Shown: positions 33,403 through 41,876 of the stretch, piece after piece
How the letters are laid out: every line of letters begins with the position of its first letter
How positions within the stretch are numbered: the stretch's first letter is position 1
Source: Leifsonia virtsii
Lineage (GTDB): Bacteria > Actinomycetota > Actinomycetes > Actinomycetales > Microbacteriaceae
Direction of reading: 5' to 3'
Assembly (NCBI RefSeq): GCF_030433675.1
Contig: NZ_JAROCB010000003.1
Span: forward strand, 62,001 to 126,000
Length of the DNA stretch: 64,000 nt
Position numbers and translations under genes: made by a program
Notes under the pieces: model-generated
Database searches by the model: none
What the model was told of the DNA's origin: nothing
What the model saw: the letters and a program-made list of their open reading frames with translations, nothing else

Positions 33403-34847
33403 GCTCGTTCACCGCCCATGGCGTCGGTGCGGAAGATGCCGAGTTCATAATCGGTGCAGATGTTGCGCACCTTCGCGACCCGGTCCTGCCCGATCTGCCA
33501 CAGCCCTTCGCCCTTGTGCAGCTTGCGGACGAGGTCGGCTTGGGTGTCGTTCCAGCCCAGGATCTCCCGCGACCGGGCGATCTCGCCCGAGTGCTGCGCG
33601 TAGGAGATGCGGGTCTCGCAGTCCGCGAGAAGTCCGAGCGCACGCGAGTGCAGAGCGCTGTTGCGATCACCCAATGCATCGAGGTCCGCGACCCGGTGCA
33701 GCAGGTACCAGTTGGAGGTGCCAAGGTGGCGTGCGACCTTCTCGTCCTCGACCCTGTCGGCGAGACCATCACCACCGGAGACATCGTTGAGGAGCTCGAC
33801 CGCCGCCTCTTCGTGGATGATGACTCGGGCTTGCCGGTTCGCACCCAGGCTGGAGCGGCGGATCCAGTTCGCGGTCGCGAGCCGGGCCAGTGCCTGCGCT
33901 TCCGGTGATGCGCCTTTCAGTGCGGAGGTGTCGACGACCATCATCGGGGCGTCAGCGTCAAAGCGGACGGTGGACGGTCCGTCGAAGAACCCGGTCAGGT
34001 CACCGGACACCATCCGGCGCAACGAGTGCGCGAGCCGATGGCCGGCGTCCGCAACCTCAACCGGCAGCGCCTCATCGGGGTCCACCAGACGGCTGTAGAC
34101 GTGCGTGATGGTGACGGTCGACTGACCGCGCAGTGCGTCGAGGGCGACGTCGAGGGCGGTGTGCTCGACCGGTTCCAGGTTCCCGCCTTCGCGGAGGCGG
34201 CGGATGATCGTCTTCACCGTCGCCCGCCGGTACTGGAGGACGTTCTGGTTCCAGTCCTCATCCGAAAACGACAGGTCGCGTGGCCCCTCATCGAGCAGGT
34301 TGATCCGGGCGGCCTTACCGGGACCGACGGAGATGGAGGTACCGCCGACGTACGCGGCGACGCGCACCCACTCCCCGTTCGGGTCGTGCGGGACCGCGAC
34401 CTTCCGGCCCAGCCGGGCGAGCCGGGACGACCAGGACTTCGCGAGCATCGACTTGCCCGTCCCCTTCACCCCGAGGATGGCGACGGAGTGCGAGCGGACG
34501 GCCTCGGCAGAATAGGCGTCCCAGGGGTCGAAGCAGAACGGCGCCCGGGAGAGCAGGTTCTCGCCGATATACGCACCGGTGAGGATGTCCCCGGTCTCAG
34601 CCAGGAACGGATACGCGCCCCCGAGGACTTTCGAGCTGCATCGGTGTGCGGGCGGGGTGGCGCGCAGTGGGCCACGCAGATTGTGCGGCTGCTTCCACCC
34701 CCACGCCGGCATCTTCGACGCCGGCAACTCCGCACTCTGCAGCTTCCAGGACGAGCTCTTCTCCGGGTCGGCGCTCCGGCCATGACGGCCGTTGGCGCCG
34801 GGCTTCTCATTGGCGGGGATGCGGCCGATGACCGTGTTCGGCTTCAT
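33399..34847 (-). CDS. VirB4-like T4SS ATPase (C-terminal half of a split VirB4)
   Basis: 482 aa from ATG 34847. Walker A is SVAILGVKGTGKSMLAKSWS; Walker B-type DAPMMVVDTSALKG and ARVIIHEEAAVELL follow. It lacks the N-terminal VirB4 domain, which appears to be supplied by the neighbouring SCO6880-family protein. It would power assembly or substrate movement of the secretion channel. Only four bases separate it from the upstream gene. Confidence 0.82.
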   Translation of the reverse strand: MKPNTVIGRIPANEKPGANGRHGRSADPEKSSSWKLQSAELPASKMPAWGWKQPHNLRGPLRATPPAHRCSSKVLGGAYPFLAETGDILTGAYIGENLLSRAPFCFDPWDAYSAEAVRSHSVAILGVKGTGKSMLAKSWSSRLARLGRKVAVPHDPNGEWVRVAAYVGGTSISVGPGKAARINLLDEGPRDLSFSDEDWNQNVLQYRRATVKTIIRRLREGGNLEPVEHTALDVALDALRGQSTVTITHVYSRLVDPDEALPVEVADAGHRLAHSLRRMVSGDLTGFFDGPSTVRFDADAPMMVVDTSALKGASPEAQALARLATANWIRRSSLGANRQARVIIHEEAAVELLNDVSGGDGLADRVEDEKVARHLGTSNWYLLHRVADLDALGDRNSALHSRALGLLADCETRISYAQHSGEIARSREILGWNDTQADLVRKLHKGEGLWQIGQDRVAKVRNICTDYELGIFRTDAMGGERA

Positions 34848-34851
34848 GGTT

Positions 34852-36384
34852 TCACTCCCCTTCCAGCGGTACTGGCAGGGCGCCGGTGACGAATCCGGCG
34901 GCTTGCTGCCCGGACATGGAGGCCAGCACCAGCCGTGCCGGGTGGGAGGCCTGCTCGATGTCCGTGCGGGCTTTCGCCAGCGCGTCTTTCGATTCGGCGG
35001 AGATGGTGACGAAACCGCGGTACTGAACGTCGCCGAAACCGTCGACGAGGTCGTGCTCGCGCACCGCGAGGTCCTCCTCCTCACGCAGGTGGGTGAGTGG
35101 TACACGGGAAGACAGCTTCATTCGGATCGTGGCGGCGGTTTCCATGTCGGACTGGGCCCGATTCAGCTGGGCCAGCGCCTTGTGCGTCGCCACCGGCCGC
35201 ACCTGCAGGGTGATCACCCGGGTCGCGTCCCCGGCATAGAGGAGCGGCTCGAGGAACCCGGTACGGACGTCGGTGCGGGGCCATTCGGCAACCCAGAACG
35301 TCTGATGCCAGGACTCATCCACCCGCAGCGCATCCCAGCCCTCGTCGATCCCCATCACCGGCGACGGCGCGGACACAACGCTCGAGTCCTGCTCACGCCG
35401 TGTGGCCGCGGCCACAGGGTCGGCGGACAGAGCGTTCAGCTGGTCAAGCTCATCCGAGGTCAGCCAGCCTGCGGGCGTGAGTCGGGCGTGCTCCATCGAG
35501 GTCTCGATCCCCGCCACCCGCTCCTTGAGCACAGCGGCGAGCCCGGTCAGGCCCTTGCCGGCGTCGCGGATGGCGCCGTTGAGGGCGGCGGTGTCGAAGG
35601 TGAGGGTGATGTAATTGGTAAACCCCATCGACCGCTTCGACGCCGCCTGCGTCAACGCCCAATACTCGCCGCGCAACTCTGCGGTGACTTGCGGGTCGTG
35701 CTCGTTCTCGCGAACGACCAGATAGTCGCGGAGCTCGTTCGAGGAGGCCCGGTCGACGCGGATCCGGATGGTGGTTTCCCGGACGCCGGGCAAATTCTCC
35801 AGGGAGCTGAGCCATTCCACGAACCCGTCGTACGCGGCCTCCTGAGTGCCCTTGTCGCGCAGCGCCCACGCCTTCGACCCCACCTTGACGGTGACTGAGG
35901 CGAGCCGGCCGCGGGCGTTGTAGATGAACCCGCCAGCACCGGGGATCTGCACGATCTGCACATCCCCCAGCGCACCCGGAAGCAGAAACTTGGAGGTCAC
36001 GACCGGGGTCGCCGCAGCGACCTGGGCGTGGCCGACGTTGAGGGAGGCGACGGTGACCCGGAACCAGACGTCGCGGCGGAACACGGTCTGCCCGGCCATA
36101 CTCCGCAACAGGTAGCGGACGGCTTGGGCGACGATCACGATGACCGGTTCGCGGCGGTAGGTGGCGAGGGCAAAGAACACGACGACGGCGACGATCGGCA
36201 GCATCACCCAGATGGCGTTGCTGTCGATGAAGAGGGTGGAGAGCAGGATCGCGACAGCGGCGCCGATCACAACCAGCTGCAGGAAGGTCAGTCCCAGGAA
36301 GATCCCGCGGCGTTCCCGGGCGGCAAAGCGCACCCGGGGTGCGCCTTCTTCGGTGATGATCTGGTCGGCGGTGAGGGTGGTCAT
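34852..36384 (-). CDS. SCO6880-family T4SS protein (PrgI-like membrane part plus VirB4 N-terminal-like part)
   Basis: 510 aa. Two membrane segments near the N-terminus (LGLTFLQLVVIGAAVAILLS, IWVMLPIVAVVVFFALATYR) as in PrgI/VirB3, followed by a soluble domain with YWALTQAASKRSMGFTNYIT and RTDVRTGFLEPLLYAGDATR. This is the SCO6880 plan. Together with the ATPase encoded just downstream it reconstitutes a VirB3-VirB4 unit in two pieces, the rule in actinobacterial elements of this type. Confidence 0.85.
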   Translation of the reverse strand: MTTLTADQIITEEGAPRVRFAARERRGIFLGLTFLQLVVIGAAVAILLSTLFIDSNAIWVMLPIVAVVVFFALATYRREPVIVIVAQAVRYLLRSMAGQTVFRRDVWFRVTVASLNVGHAQVAAATPVVTSKFLLPGALGDVQIVQIPGAGGFIYNARGRLASVTVKVGSKAWALRDKGTQEAAYDGFVEWLSSLENLPGVRETTIRIRVDRASSNELRDYLVVRENEHDPQVTAELRGEYWALTQAASKRSMGFTNYITLTFDTAALNGAIRDAGKGLTGLAAVLKERVAGIETSMEHARLTPAGWLTSDELDQLNALSADPVAAATRREQDSSVVSAPSPVMGIDEGWDALRVDESWHQTFWVAEWPRTDVRTGFLEPLLYAGDATRVITLQVRPVATHKALAQLNRAQSDMETAATIRMKLSSRVPLTHLREEEDLAVREHDLVDGFGDVQYRGFVTISAESKDALAKARTDIEQASHPARLVLASMSGQQAAGFVTGALPVPLEGE

Positions 36385-36387
36385 CAG

Positions 36388-37437
36388 TTATCTCCCAACC
36401 TTGATGACCCGTGCCGCGGTGCGGACGGGTGCGGAAGCGGTGCTCGCGCGCGAGAACTGGTCCCGGACGGAGAAGCGATGGTGGAGGGCGGTGCCGACCT
36501 CGGCTCCCGCGAAGGAGACGAGTTTCGTCGCCCACAACGGGCTGAACGAGGCAGCGATCACCGCGCCGGCCGCGACGAGAATGACCCCGATGCTCACGGA
36601 CGTCTTCGTCAGCTCCACCGCTAGGAGCACGACGCCTGCCGCGAGCGGTTTGGCAATCAGCAGGCCGACGGAGAGGTTCATCCAGCGTTGTGCCCACGCG
36701 GTGAGCTTGGGTTGGCCAATCATCATCAACCCGACCGGGGCCATCGCGGCCAGGGCGAGGAGCCCGAACTCCCGGATCGACATAGCGATGAACAAGAACA
36801 GGGAGGCGATCATCATCAACCCCACGACCAGGAGTGCGATGACGTAATCGCCGACGGCGGCCGGGCCGTGCGCGCCTTGGGCCGCCATCGTGAAGATGAC
36901 GCCGCCCTCGGTGAACTTCGCGCTGTGCATGACCGCGTTGGCCGCCTGCCCGGGAACGTCGAGCAGGCCGACCACCCGGAGGAGGCCTTTGCCGAGGTCG
37001 CCGCCTTGGGCGACGGTGGTGAGGCTGCTGGTGATGTCGTCGGTGATCCCGGAAGCCTTCTGCATCCCCCACACGCAAATCGCGCTAAACGGGATGGCGA
37101 GGGCGGCGCCGGCGGCAGTGCGGCCGATCCGGGACCAGTCCTGCAAGATCATCGCGATCCCGATCTGGACGAGCGCGACGATCAGGATGACCGGCGCGGT
37201 GACGGCGATCCAGAACAGGAACTGCGAGTGCGCGATGTTCCAACTGCCTTGGTCAATGTTCGTGTTGAAGGACCCGGCGATCATCGTGGCGATGAAGTCG
37301 CCGAGGTTCTTGATCGTGGACCCCATGAACTGCGCGATCGTCTGGGAGGCTTGGCAACCGAAATCGGAGAGGAAGCATCCGTAGTTCGGTGCAAACGGGT
37401 CAGGCGGGGCGGCGGCGATGTCGATCATGAGGATCAC
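36388..37437 (-). CDS. VirB6/TrbL-like channel membrane protein
   Basis: 349 aa from GTG 37437, which overlaps the preceding stop (GTGA). Six or more membrane segments including FLFWIAVTAPVILIVALVQI, YVIALLVVGLMMIASLFLFI, LLALAAMAPVGLMMIG and IGVILVAAGAVIAASFSPLW; the WAQRWMNLSVGLLIAKPLAA segment is typical of TrbL/VirB6 proteins. N-terminal cysteines (YGCFLSDFGCQ) are on the outer side. It forms the inner-membrane core of the channel. Confidence 0.82.
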   Translation of the reverse strand: MILMIDIAAAPPDPFAPNYGCFLSDFGCQASQTIAQFMGSTIKNLGDFIATMIAGSFNTNIDQGSWNIAHSQFLFWIAVTAPVILIVALVQIGIAMILQDWSRIGRTAAGAALAIPFSAICVWGMQKASGITDDITSSLTTVAQGGDLGKGLLRVVGLLDVPGQAANAVMHSAKFTEGGVIFTMAAQGAHGPAAVGDYVIALLVVGLMMIASLFLFIAMSIREFGLLALAAMAPVGLMMIGQPKLTAWAQRWMNLSVGLLIAKPLAAGVVLLAVELTKTSVSIGVILVAAGAVIAASFSPLWATKLVSFAGAEVGTALHHRFSVRDQFSRASTASAPVRTAARVIKVGR

Positions 37438-37757
37438 GCCACGTGGAGCGACTGGCCCCAGTTGATCAGCCCCGCGATACTGCCGGCCACGGCGACGCCG
37501 GCGACGCAGCTGAGCAGGCCGATGATGCCAGCCTTCTGCACGCGCCCGTTGCTGGAGACGTGGCCGACGACGATGAACCCGGCGGCGATCAGCCCACCGA
37601 TGATGGCCAAGATCAGCACGATCGCGAACACAACGTTGGCGATCGCCTGCAACGCTCCGACGCCGGGACCAGAGAAGTCCGGGCTCGGGTTGGGGATGGC
37701 CGCCACGGTGATGGTGCGTGCGTGGACGGTCACGAGGGATTCGTTGAGGGTGTTCAT
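37434..37757 (-). CDS. DUF6112-type small membrane protein, possible VirB2-like pilin
   Basis: 107 aa. After an N-terminal soluble part come two long hydrophobic segments (VVFAIVLILAIIGGLIAAGF and AGIIGLLSCVAGVAVAGSIA) separated by a short polar loop (VVGHVSSNGRVQK). This is the layout of VirB2/TrbC-type pilins and of DUF6112 proteins in actinobacterial T4SS loci. It overlaps both neighbours by four bases. Confidence 0.75.
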   Translation of the reverse strand: MNTLNESLVTVHARTITVAAIPNPSPDFSGPGVGALQAIANVVFAIVLILAIIGGLIAAGFIVVGHVSSNGRVQKAGIIGLLSCVAGVAVAGSIAGLINWGQSLHVA

Positions 37758-37909
37758 GATTCTTGGTTCCTTTCCGTGAGGTCGGTCGATGGTTCGGGCT
37801 CTGTGGTCTCGCTCATCCGCCGGGCCGCCAGCAGCCCGGATCCGAGGATCCCGAGCAGCGCGATGCCGACGATGAGCAGGAGACGAAGCAGATTGAGGAT
37901 GAGGTCCAT
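37754..37909 (-). CDS. Very small membrane protein of the T4SS operon
   Basis: 51 aa from ATG 37909: MDLILNLLRLLLIVGIALLG then ILGSGLLAARRMSETTEP. One membrane segment and an acidic, Thr-rich tail. It starts five bases after the lipoprotein stop and its own stop overlaps the next start, so it is clearly part of the operon. No family recognised. Confidence 0.68.
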   Translation of the reverse strand: MDLILNLLRLLLIVGIALLGILGSGLLAARRMSETTEPEPSTDLTERNQES

Positions 37910-37914
37910 GACGG

Positions 37915-38568
37915 TCACTCCCCGCTCGCGTCCGAAGCGCTCGTTGCCGAGGTCGGCAGCGGGACGACCAACTGCAGCGGCTGTCCTTCGGAGGGCACGT
38001 CGACAGTGAGAATCAGTCGGTCGACCCCAGCGGGGAGGTACCAAGCGGCGCCGAAGGAACGCTGCTTATCGTTCGGGATCGTCCAATCGGACTTCTTCCC
38101 GAACAGGCCGGATGGGAGCCAAGGCAAACCAGCCGCCTTCGCTGCCGCCGGCCCATCGGCCGTGTCTAGGACCGCCGGCTCGGGACGGCCGTCGAACTGG
38201 GTGCCCTTCAGCGTGGTGCCGGTGACGTCCTGGTAGGTCTGGCCACCCTGGGAGGGCTTCCACTCGCCGATCATCGTGATCTTCATGAACACGACCGGTG
38301 TTCCGACCGTGAAGAGTTCCTGCGGGGAGTTCGGGAGGGTGCACCGGCAGCCGTGCGCCGACTTGAAGGTGCGGCCGGGGAAGACCTGGACGTAGACGGT
38401 GTCGACGATCCCGTCGGCGGCGGGGGTCGCAACGTTCGACGCGGTCGGTGTCGGCTTGGTCGGCGCGACGGTAGTGAACGACGGGTTTCTGGCGGGGGCT
38501 GCGGCGGCGCAGCCGGCAAGTGCCAGGGACGGGAGGAGGGCAGCGAGTGCGATCAGCTTCTTGTTCAT
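37915..38568 (-). CDS. T4SS-associated lipoprotein
   Basis: 217 aa. MNKKLIALAALLPSLALAGC is a lipoprotein signal with lipobox LAGC at position 20. The mature part begins with a Thr/Pro-rich linker, then a mainly beta-predicted domain with a Cys pair (AHGCRCTLPNSP) and KITMIGEWKPSQGGQTYQDV. It may hold the channel at the cell surface in place of VirB7. First gene after the bipartite element, so it starts a transfer transcript. No family name. Confidence 0.72.
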   Translation of the reverse strand: MNKKLIALAALLPSLALAGCAAAAPARNPSFTTVAPTKPTPTASNVATPAADGIVDTVYVQVFPGRTFKSAHGCRCTLPNSPQELFTVGTPVVFMKITMIGEWKPSQGGQTYQDVTGTTLKGTQFDGRPEPAVLDTADGPAAAKAAGLPWLPSGLFGKKSDWTIPNDKQRSFGAAWYLPAGVDRLILTVDVPSEGQPLQLVVPLPTSATSASDASGE

Positions 38569-38599
38569 CTCAGTTCACCTCGGTTTCGTATGCGCCCTT

Positions 38600-38637
38600 C
38601 ACTTAGAACTTCCGGCTCGGAGCGATTTGTGGCGCGC
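38600..38637 (-). promoter_or_regulatory. Bipartite transfer-regulon element, T4SS copy
   Basis: On the minus strand GCGCGC, 16 bases, CCGGAAGTTCTAAGTG, ending 31 bases before the lipoprotein start. It is the third copy and marks an internal promoter in front of the main T4SS genes. Confidence 0.8.
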
Positions 38638-38656
38638 ATCTTGGAGACTCGTTTGG

Positions 38657-39757
38657 TCAGGGCACCTGAATGTGCTGGTGGTTGCAGGTATCAGGGAAAT
38701 CGCTGGTGAGGTTCGTAAGGACACCGAGCGTCACGCGGGCGCGGGACCGGCAGTCGCTTTGACCGATCGATGACCCGTGCGGGGCGTACGGGTCCAGGGC
38801 ATGGATTAGCTGAACCGAGAGAGTGTCCGCGCCGGTCAGTGATTGGCCGTTGATCGCGTAGAAGTCGACGGCCTTGCCCTTCCAGTGCGCGGACGCGGTT
38901 CCCGCCCCTGGGGTCATGCCGGTGCAGCGCCGGTTTAGATCGCTGACCCCGACCTGCTGGAAGGACTGGACGGCCACGACGATCAGCTGGAGGATGTGCG
39001 GGTCGATCGTGCAGTCCGGCGTCGCAGTACCGTCAGCCATGTTGACGACCTGCTGCTGGTAGCGGGGCTCGAGGAAGTTCAGCTTCTTCGCCTGGATCGC
39101 GCCGACCAGGACCGCGGCGGCCGCGCGAGCGTCCGCCGGTACCTGACACGCTCCGGCGCTTGCTCCCGTCAGGGCGGCGAGGACCTGCTCGGCGGGAGTC
39201 CAGAACGGGGCGTAGTGGTTCGGGTCGGCGTTGATTTGGACCGCGTGGGCGACCAGGGTTGGCGCGAGGGTCTGCCAATCCGGGACGTGAAGCATGCGGG
39301 TGTAAAAGGCGGCGGCAGCGGTCGCCGGGTTCATCCGCTCCGCTGGGGTGCCGTAACCGGCGCCCTGTTGGAAGACGCCGATCGTGGTGTTGTCCACCGC
39401 GTCGCCATGGTCCAGGTTGCGGAGGCCGGACTCACCGATCGCGACCATCAGCGCGAGTGTCTGCCCGTGCGGGGGCACGATCATCTGCTGGCCGACGGTG
39501 ATGATCGTCGCGGCGATCTTCAACTGCTGCGGCCCGTACCCGTCCACATTCTGACCCGCCTCGACCGAGGGCGAGGATCCACCACACACTCCCCCGCCGC
39601 CGAATCCGTTGGTTCCCATCGCGAGAACCAAGCTGACCGGCACGGCGACAAGCGTGACGGGGACGACCAAGACGATGATGGCCGCGACGATCAGCAGGTT
39701 CCGCGTCGTTTTCGGATGCGTCACGGCATGAGCGGCCGCCGCGCCCGCACTGATCAT
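38657..39757 (-). CDS. VirB1-like cell-wall hydrolase with lytic transglycosylase-like and peptidase-like parts
   Basis: 366 aa. One N-terminal membrane segment (LLIVAAIIVLVVPVTLVAVP), then a transglycosylase-like region (MVAIGESGLRNLDHGD with the candidate Glu, TTIGVFQQGAGYGTPAERMN). The C-terminal part has ASAHWKGKAVDFYAI and DTCNHQHIQVP, which resemble the SxHxxGxAVDF and HxH metal motifs of M15 peptidases. Two wall-cutting activities in one protein would suit the thick Gram-positive wall. Its start overlaps the upstream sigma-like gene by four bases. The second activity is inferred from motifs. Confidence 0.75.
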   Translation of the reverse strand: MISAGAAAAHAVTHPKTTRNLLIVAAIIVLVVPVTLVAVPVSLVLAMGTNGFGGGGVCGGSSPSVEAGQNVDGYGPQQLKIAATIITVGQQMIVPPHGQTLALMVAIGESGLRNLDHGDAVDNTTIGVFQQGAGYGTPAERMNPATAAAAFYTRMLHVPDWQTLAPTLVAHAVQINADPNHYAPFWTPAEQVLAALTGASAGACQVPADARAAAAVLVGAIQAKKLNFLEPRYQQQVVNMADGTATPDCTIDPHILQLIVVAVQSFQQVGVSDLNRRCTGMTPGAGTASAHWKGKAVDFYAINGQSLTGADTLSVQLIHALDPYAPHGSSIGQSDCRSRARVTLGVLTNLTSDFPDTCNHQHIQVP

Positions 39758-40503
39758 GCCGCCACCTCCAGCTCGAGGACGTCCCGAGCGATCATCAGCA
39801 ATCGCTTGGCGGTCGCGATTCGGGCTCGCGCCGATCCGGGATGGATGTGGAGAGTGGCTGCGATGGTGTCTGCGTCGTCGCCGATCATCTCGGCGACTTC
39901 CCGAAAACCGCCGGTCTCGGGCACGCAGGACACGATCACCGAACCGGTCATTGGCAGTCCCGCGTCCGCCGCTGCAAGGGCGGCGAGCACGGTTCGTGCG
40001 GTCTGGCAGACTCGCTCACGGATCGTGCGGACACCGCGCTTGGACAGCTGGTGGGCTTCTGCCACCCGCTCGGCGTCGCCGTCGGCCAGGCTCAGGTCGC
40101 TCATCACGTGCCAGTCGGATGCGCCGACGTAATCGGCAACCAGCACCATCCACCGGTGCGCGTCAAAGCGGCGAATCATCGCCTCGAGCGGGTCGATGTC
40201 CGACTCGGACTCCACGTCCGCGTCGACAGTGACATCGTCCGTCGGGCCGTACTTCCGCTCGATCTGCCGGAGCACGACGTGACGGGTGATCCCGAACACG
40301 AACGCGTGCGGCGATCCACGCTCCGGGTCATACGTGGAGGATCGGTGCCAGACCGTCTCCCGGGCGATCTGCAGAACGGCGTCGACCTCATTCGGCCAGC
40401 CGCGCAGTTGAAAGCGAACGTACGGCCGCAACGTGTCGACTTCACGGAGCAACTCCGTGAGAAAAGCATCCGCCCGCGAGCGGACTTGGGTTCCTCCAGC
40501 CAC
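39754..40503 (-). CDS. Sigma-70-family-like (ECF-type) factor in the transfer locus
   Basis: 249 aa. EVDAVLQIARETVWHRSSTY then ERGSPHAFVFGITRHVVLRQ is region 2 (core-binding and -10 recognition). DGDAERVAEAHQLSKRGVRT, and later FREVAEMIGDDADTIAATLH with SARARIATAKRLLM, look like region 4 helix-turn-helix. It is the first gene of the T4SS operon. Two HTH-like stretches after region 2 make it longer than a plain ECF factor. It may drive the three promoters carrying the bipartite element; that is inference. Confidence 0.65.
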   Translation of the reverse strand: MAGGTQVRSRADAFLTELLREVDTLRPYVRFQLRGWPNEVDAVLQIARETVWHRSSTYDPERGSPHAFVFGITRHVVLRQIERKYGPTDDVTVDADVESESDIDPLEAMIRRFDAHRWMVLVADYVGASDWHVMSDLSLADGDAERVAEAHQLSKRGVRTIRERVCQTARTVLAALAAADAGLPMTGSVIVSCVPETGGFREVAEMIGDDADTIAATLHIHPGSARARIATAKRLLMIARDVLELEVAA

Positions 40504-40981
40504 GAGATCACAACCTTCCTTGCATGGAAGTGGCTACTGCGAAGGACCGGGTTCGAGCCGGCGACGGCTCGTCAGAACAGGGCTATGTCAGCGCGCATGG
40601 GCGCGCAGGAGCCCTCCTTGGATTAGGAAGGTTGGATGTTCCGAGCTGCGCCGGGGATATGGGCTCCGGGGCGGCGCGCCCGGATTCGAGGGTGGAGTGG
40701 CGGCTTCGACTCTGAAGTTGGGGAATCTCAGCCACGATGCCTCACCGCCGCCCTGACTCGCTTAGCGAGGCCAGCGTTACGGTGAAGAGGGTAAGAATCA
40801 GCCGCTCCATTTGGTGCCGCACGCTACCCCCGAACAGGGGTCGCGCTTGGGCGGCACGCCGAGGTGAACCAGCTGTTCTACTGACAGCTCTCGCACCGCA
40901 GATCATCCATCGGATCCACCGGGACGAGATATCCGTCCACGAAGTCCTGAATGACGCCGGGAGGCTCTGTCGGGGGTTCGG
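40504..40981. other. Non-coding region between the excisionase-like and sigma-like genes
   Basis: No frame is convincing. An inverted repeat CTTCC-N6-GGAAG sits about 10-25 bp upstream of the sigma-like gene (near 40513-40528) and might be an operator. GGTTCGAGCC near 40552 resembles a T-loop but no tRNA can be folded. Confidence 0.45.
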
Positions 40982-41179
40982 CTACGCGTACGCTCCGGTC
41001 CTCGTCTGCGCGCTCGCTTCCAGCCATGCCAACACCTCCGCCCGCTTGTAAAGCACGGTGCGTGGGGTCGGCTTATAGAAGCGCGGGCCCTTACCGTGAT
41101 ACCGGAGTTGGGCGAGCGCTGCGATCGACAGCCCGGTGATCTCAACCACCTCAGCGGGCTGAATGAACTCTCCTGTCAT
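40982..41179 (-). CDS. AlpA/excisionase-type HTH protein
   Basis: 65 aa from ATG 41179 with GGAGGAGATGAG just upstream. FIQPAEVVEITGLSIAALAQ, then LRYHGKGPRFYK and TVLYKRAEVLAWLEASAQTR is the MerR-like winged helix of Xis/AlpA proteins. Located beside the integrase and XRE regulator, it is the likely recombination directionality factor of the ICE. Confidence 0.82.
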   Translation of the reverse strand: MTGEFIQPAEVVEITGLSIAALAQLRYHGKGPRFYKPTPRTVLYKRAEVLAWLEASAQTRTGAYA

Positions 41180-41281
41180 CTCATCTCCTCCGTTTCGACA
41201 ACTCAGGAGTGCTGCAATTGTTGAAACGACCATAGCAAGAAATCCGTGACTTGACAACAGAAGTGGCGATAGGCTGTCGAA

Positions 41282-41863
41282 ATGGCAGACTTTCGATCGG
41301 AGACCAGCATCGGCGCGCGCATCAGACTGGCGCGACGTGAACGTGGATTTCGAACGACCAGCGACCTGGCAGCGGCGATTCCCGGTGGGAACATCACCCC
41401 CGCGATCCTGGAGAACATCGAATCCGGCCGGAAGGCCGACATCAGCGTCAGCCAGCTCTTGAATATCGCACGGGGCCTCGATGTGCCGATCAGTATGCTG
41501 CTCTCGCCAATCGGGCGGCCCAACGACAAACTCGACCTGCAAAATCTCGGCGAAGACTTCGACGGAATGACCGTGGCCGAATTCGATTGCTGGCTTTCAG
41601 CGACCCCCTCGAGTTCGTATCGGCCCCGATTGGCCGCCGAACGCGTGGACATCTCCGTCCTGAACTCGCTTCGCGAACTCGGGACCCTTCGACGTGAGTT
41701 CGACCGCCTCCGGATCGTTCGCGACGTCGGAGCGGCGTCCGGAGTCTCTGATCTCACCTTCGACTCAAGCGTCGAGGCGCGCCTGGAGCTGGTCGAGCAC
41801 GAGCTGGAGCGCGTCGCAGCGCTTCTCACCTCGGCGGGCATCGAAGAGGTGGCAGCACCCTAA
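41282..41863 (+). CDS. XRE-family regulator of the ICE integration module
   Basis: 193 aa. The HTH is IGARIRLARRERGFRTTSDL then PAILENIESGRKADISVSQL and LNIARGLDVPISMLL. The C-terminal half is helical and unlike other families (LRELGTLRREFDRLRIV). No ribosome binding site precedes ATG 41282, so a leaderless message is possible; TTGACA lies 26-31 bases upstream. It ends 13 bases before the integrase start and is divergent from the excisionase-like gene, so it probably controls excision. Confidence 0.85.
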   Translation: MADFRSETSIGARIRLARRERGFRTTSDLAAAIPGGNITPAILENIESGRKADISVSQLLNIARGLDVPISMLLSPIGRPNDKLDLQNLGEDFDGMTVAEFDCWLSATPSSSYRPRLAAERVDISVLNSLRELGTLRREFDRLRIVRDVGAASGVSDLTFDSSVEARLELVEHELERVAALLTSAGIEEVAAP

Positions 41864-41876
41864 AGAGGAGGGCGAG

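Noticed and set aside
40540-40620. tRNA-like sequence around GGTTCGAGCC
   Set aside because: The bases flanking the T-loop motif do not pair, and no acceptor or anticodon stem can be formed.
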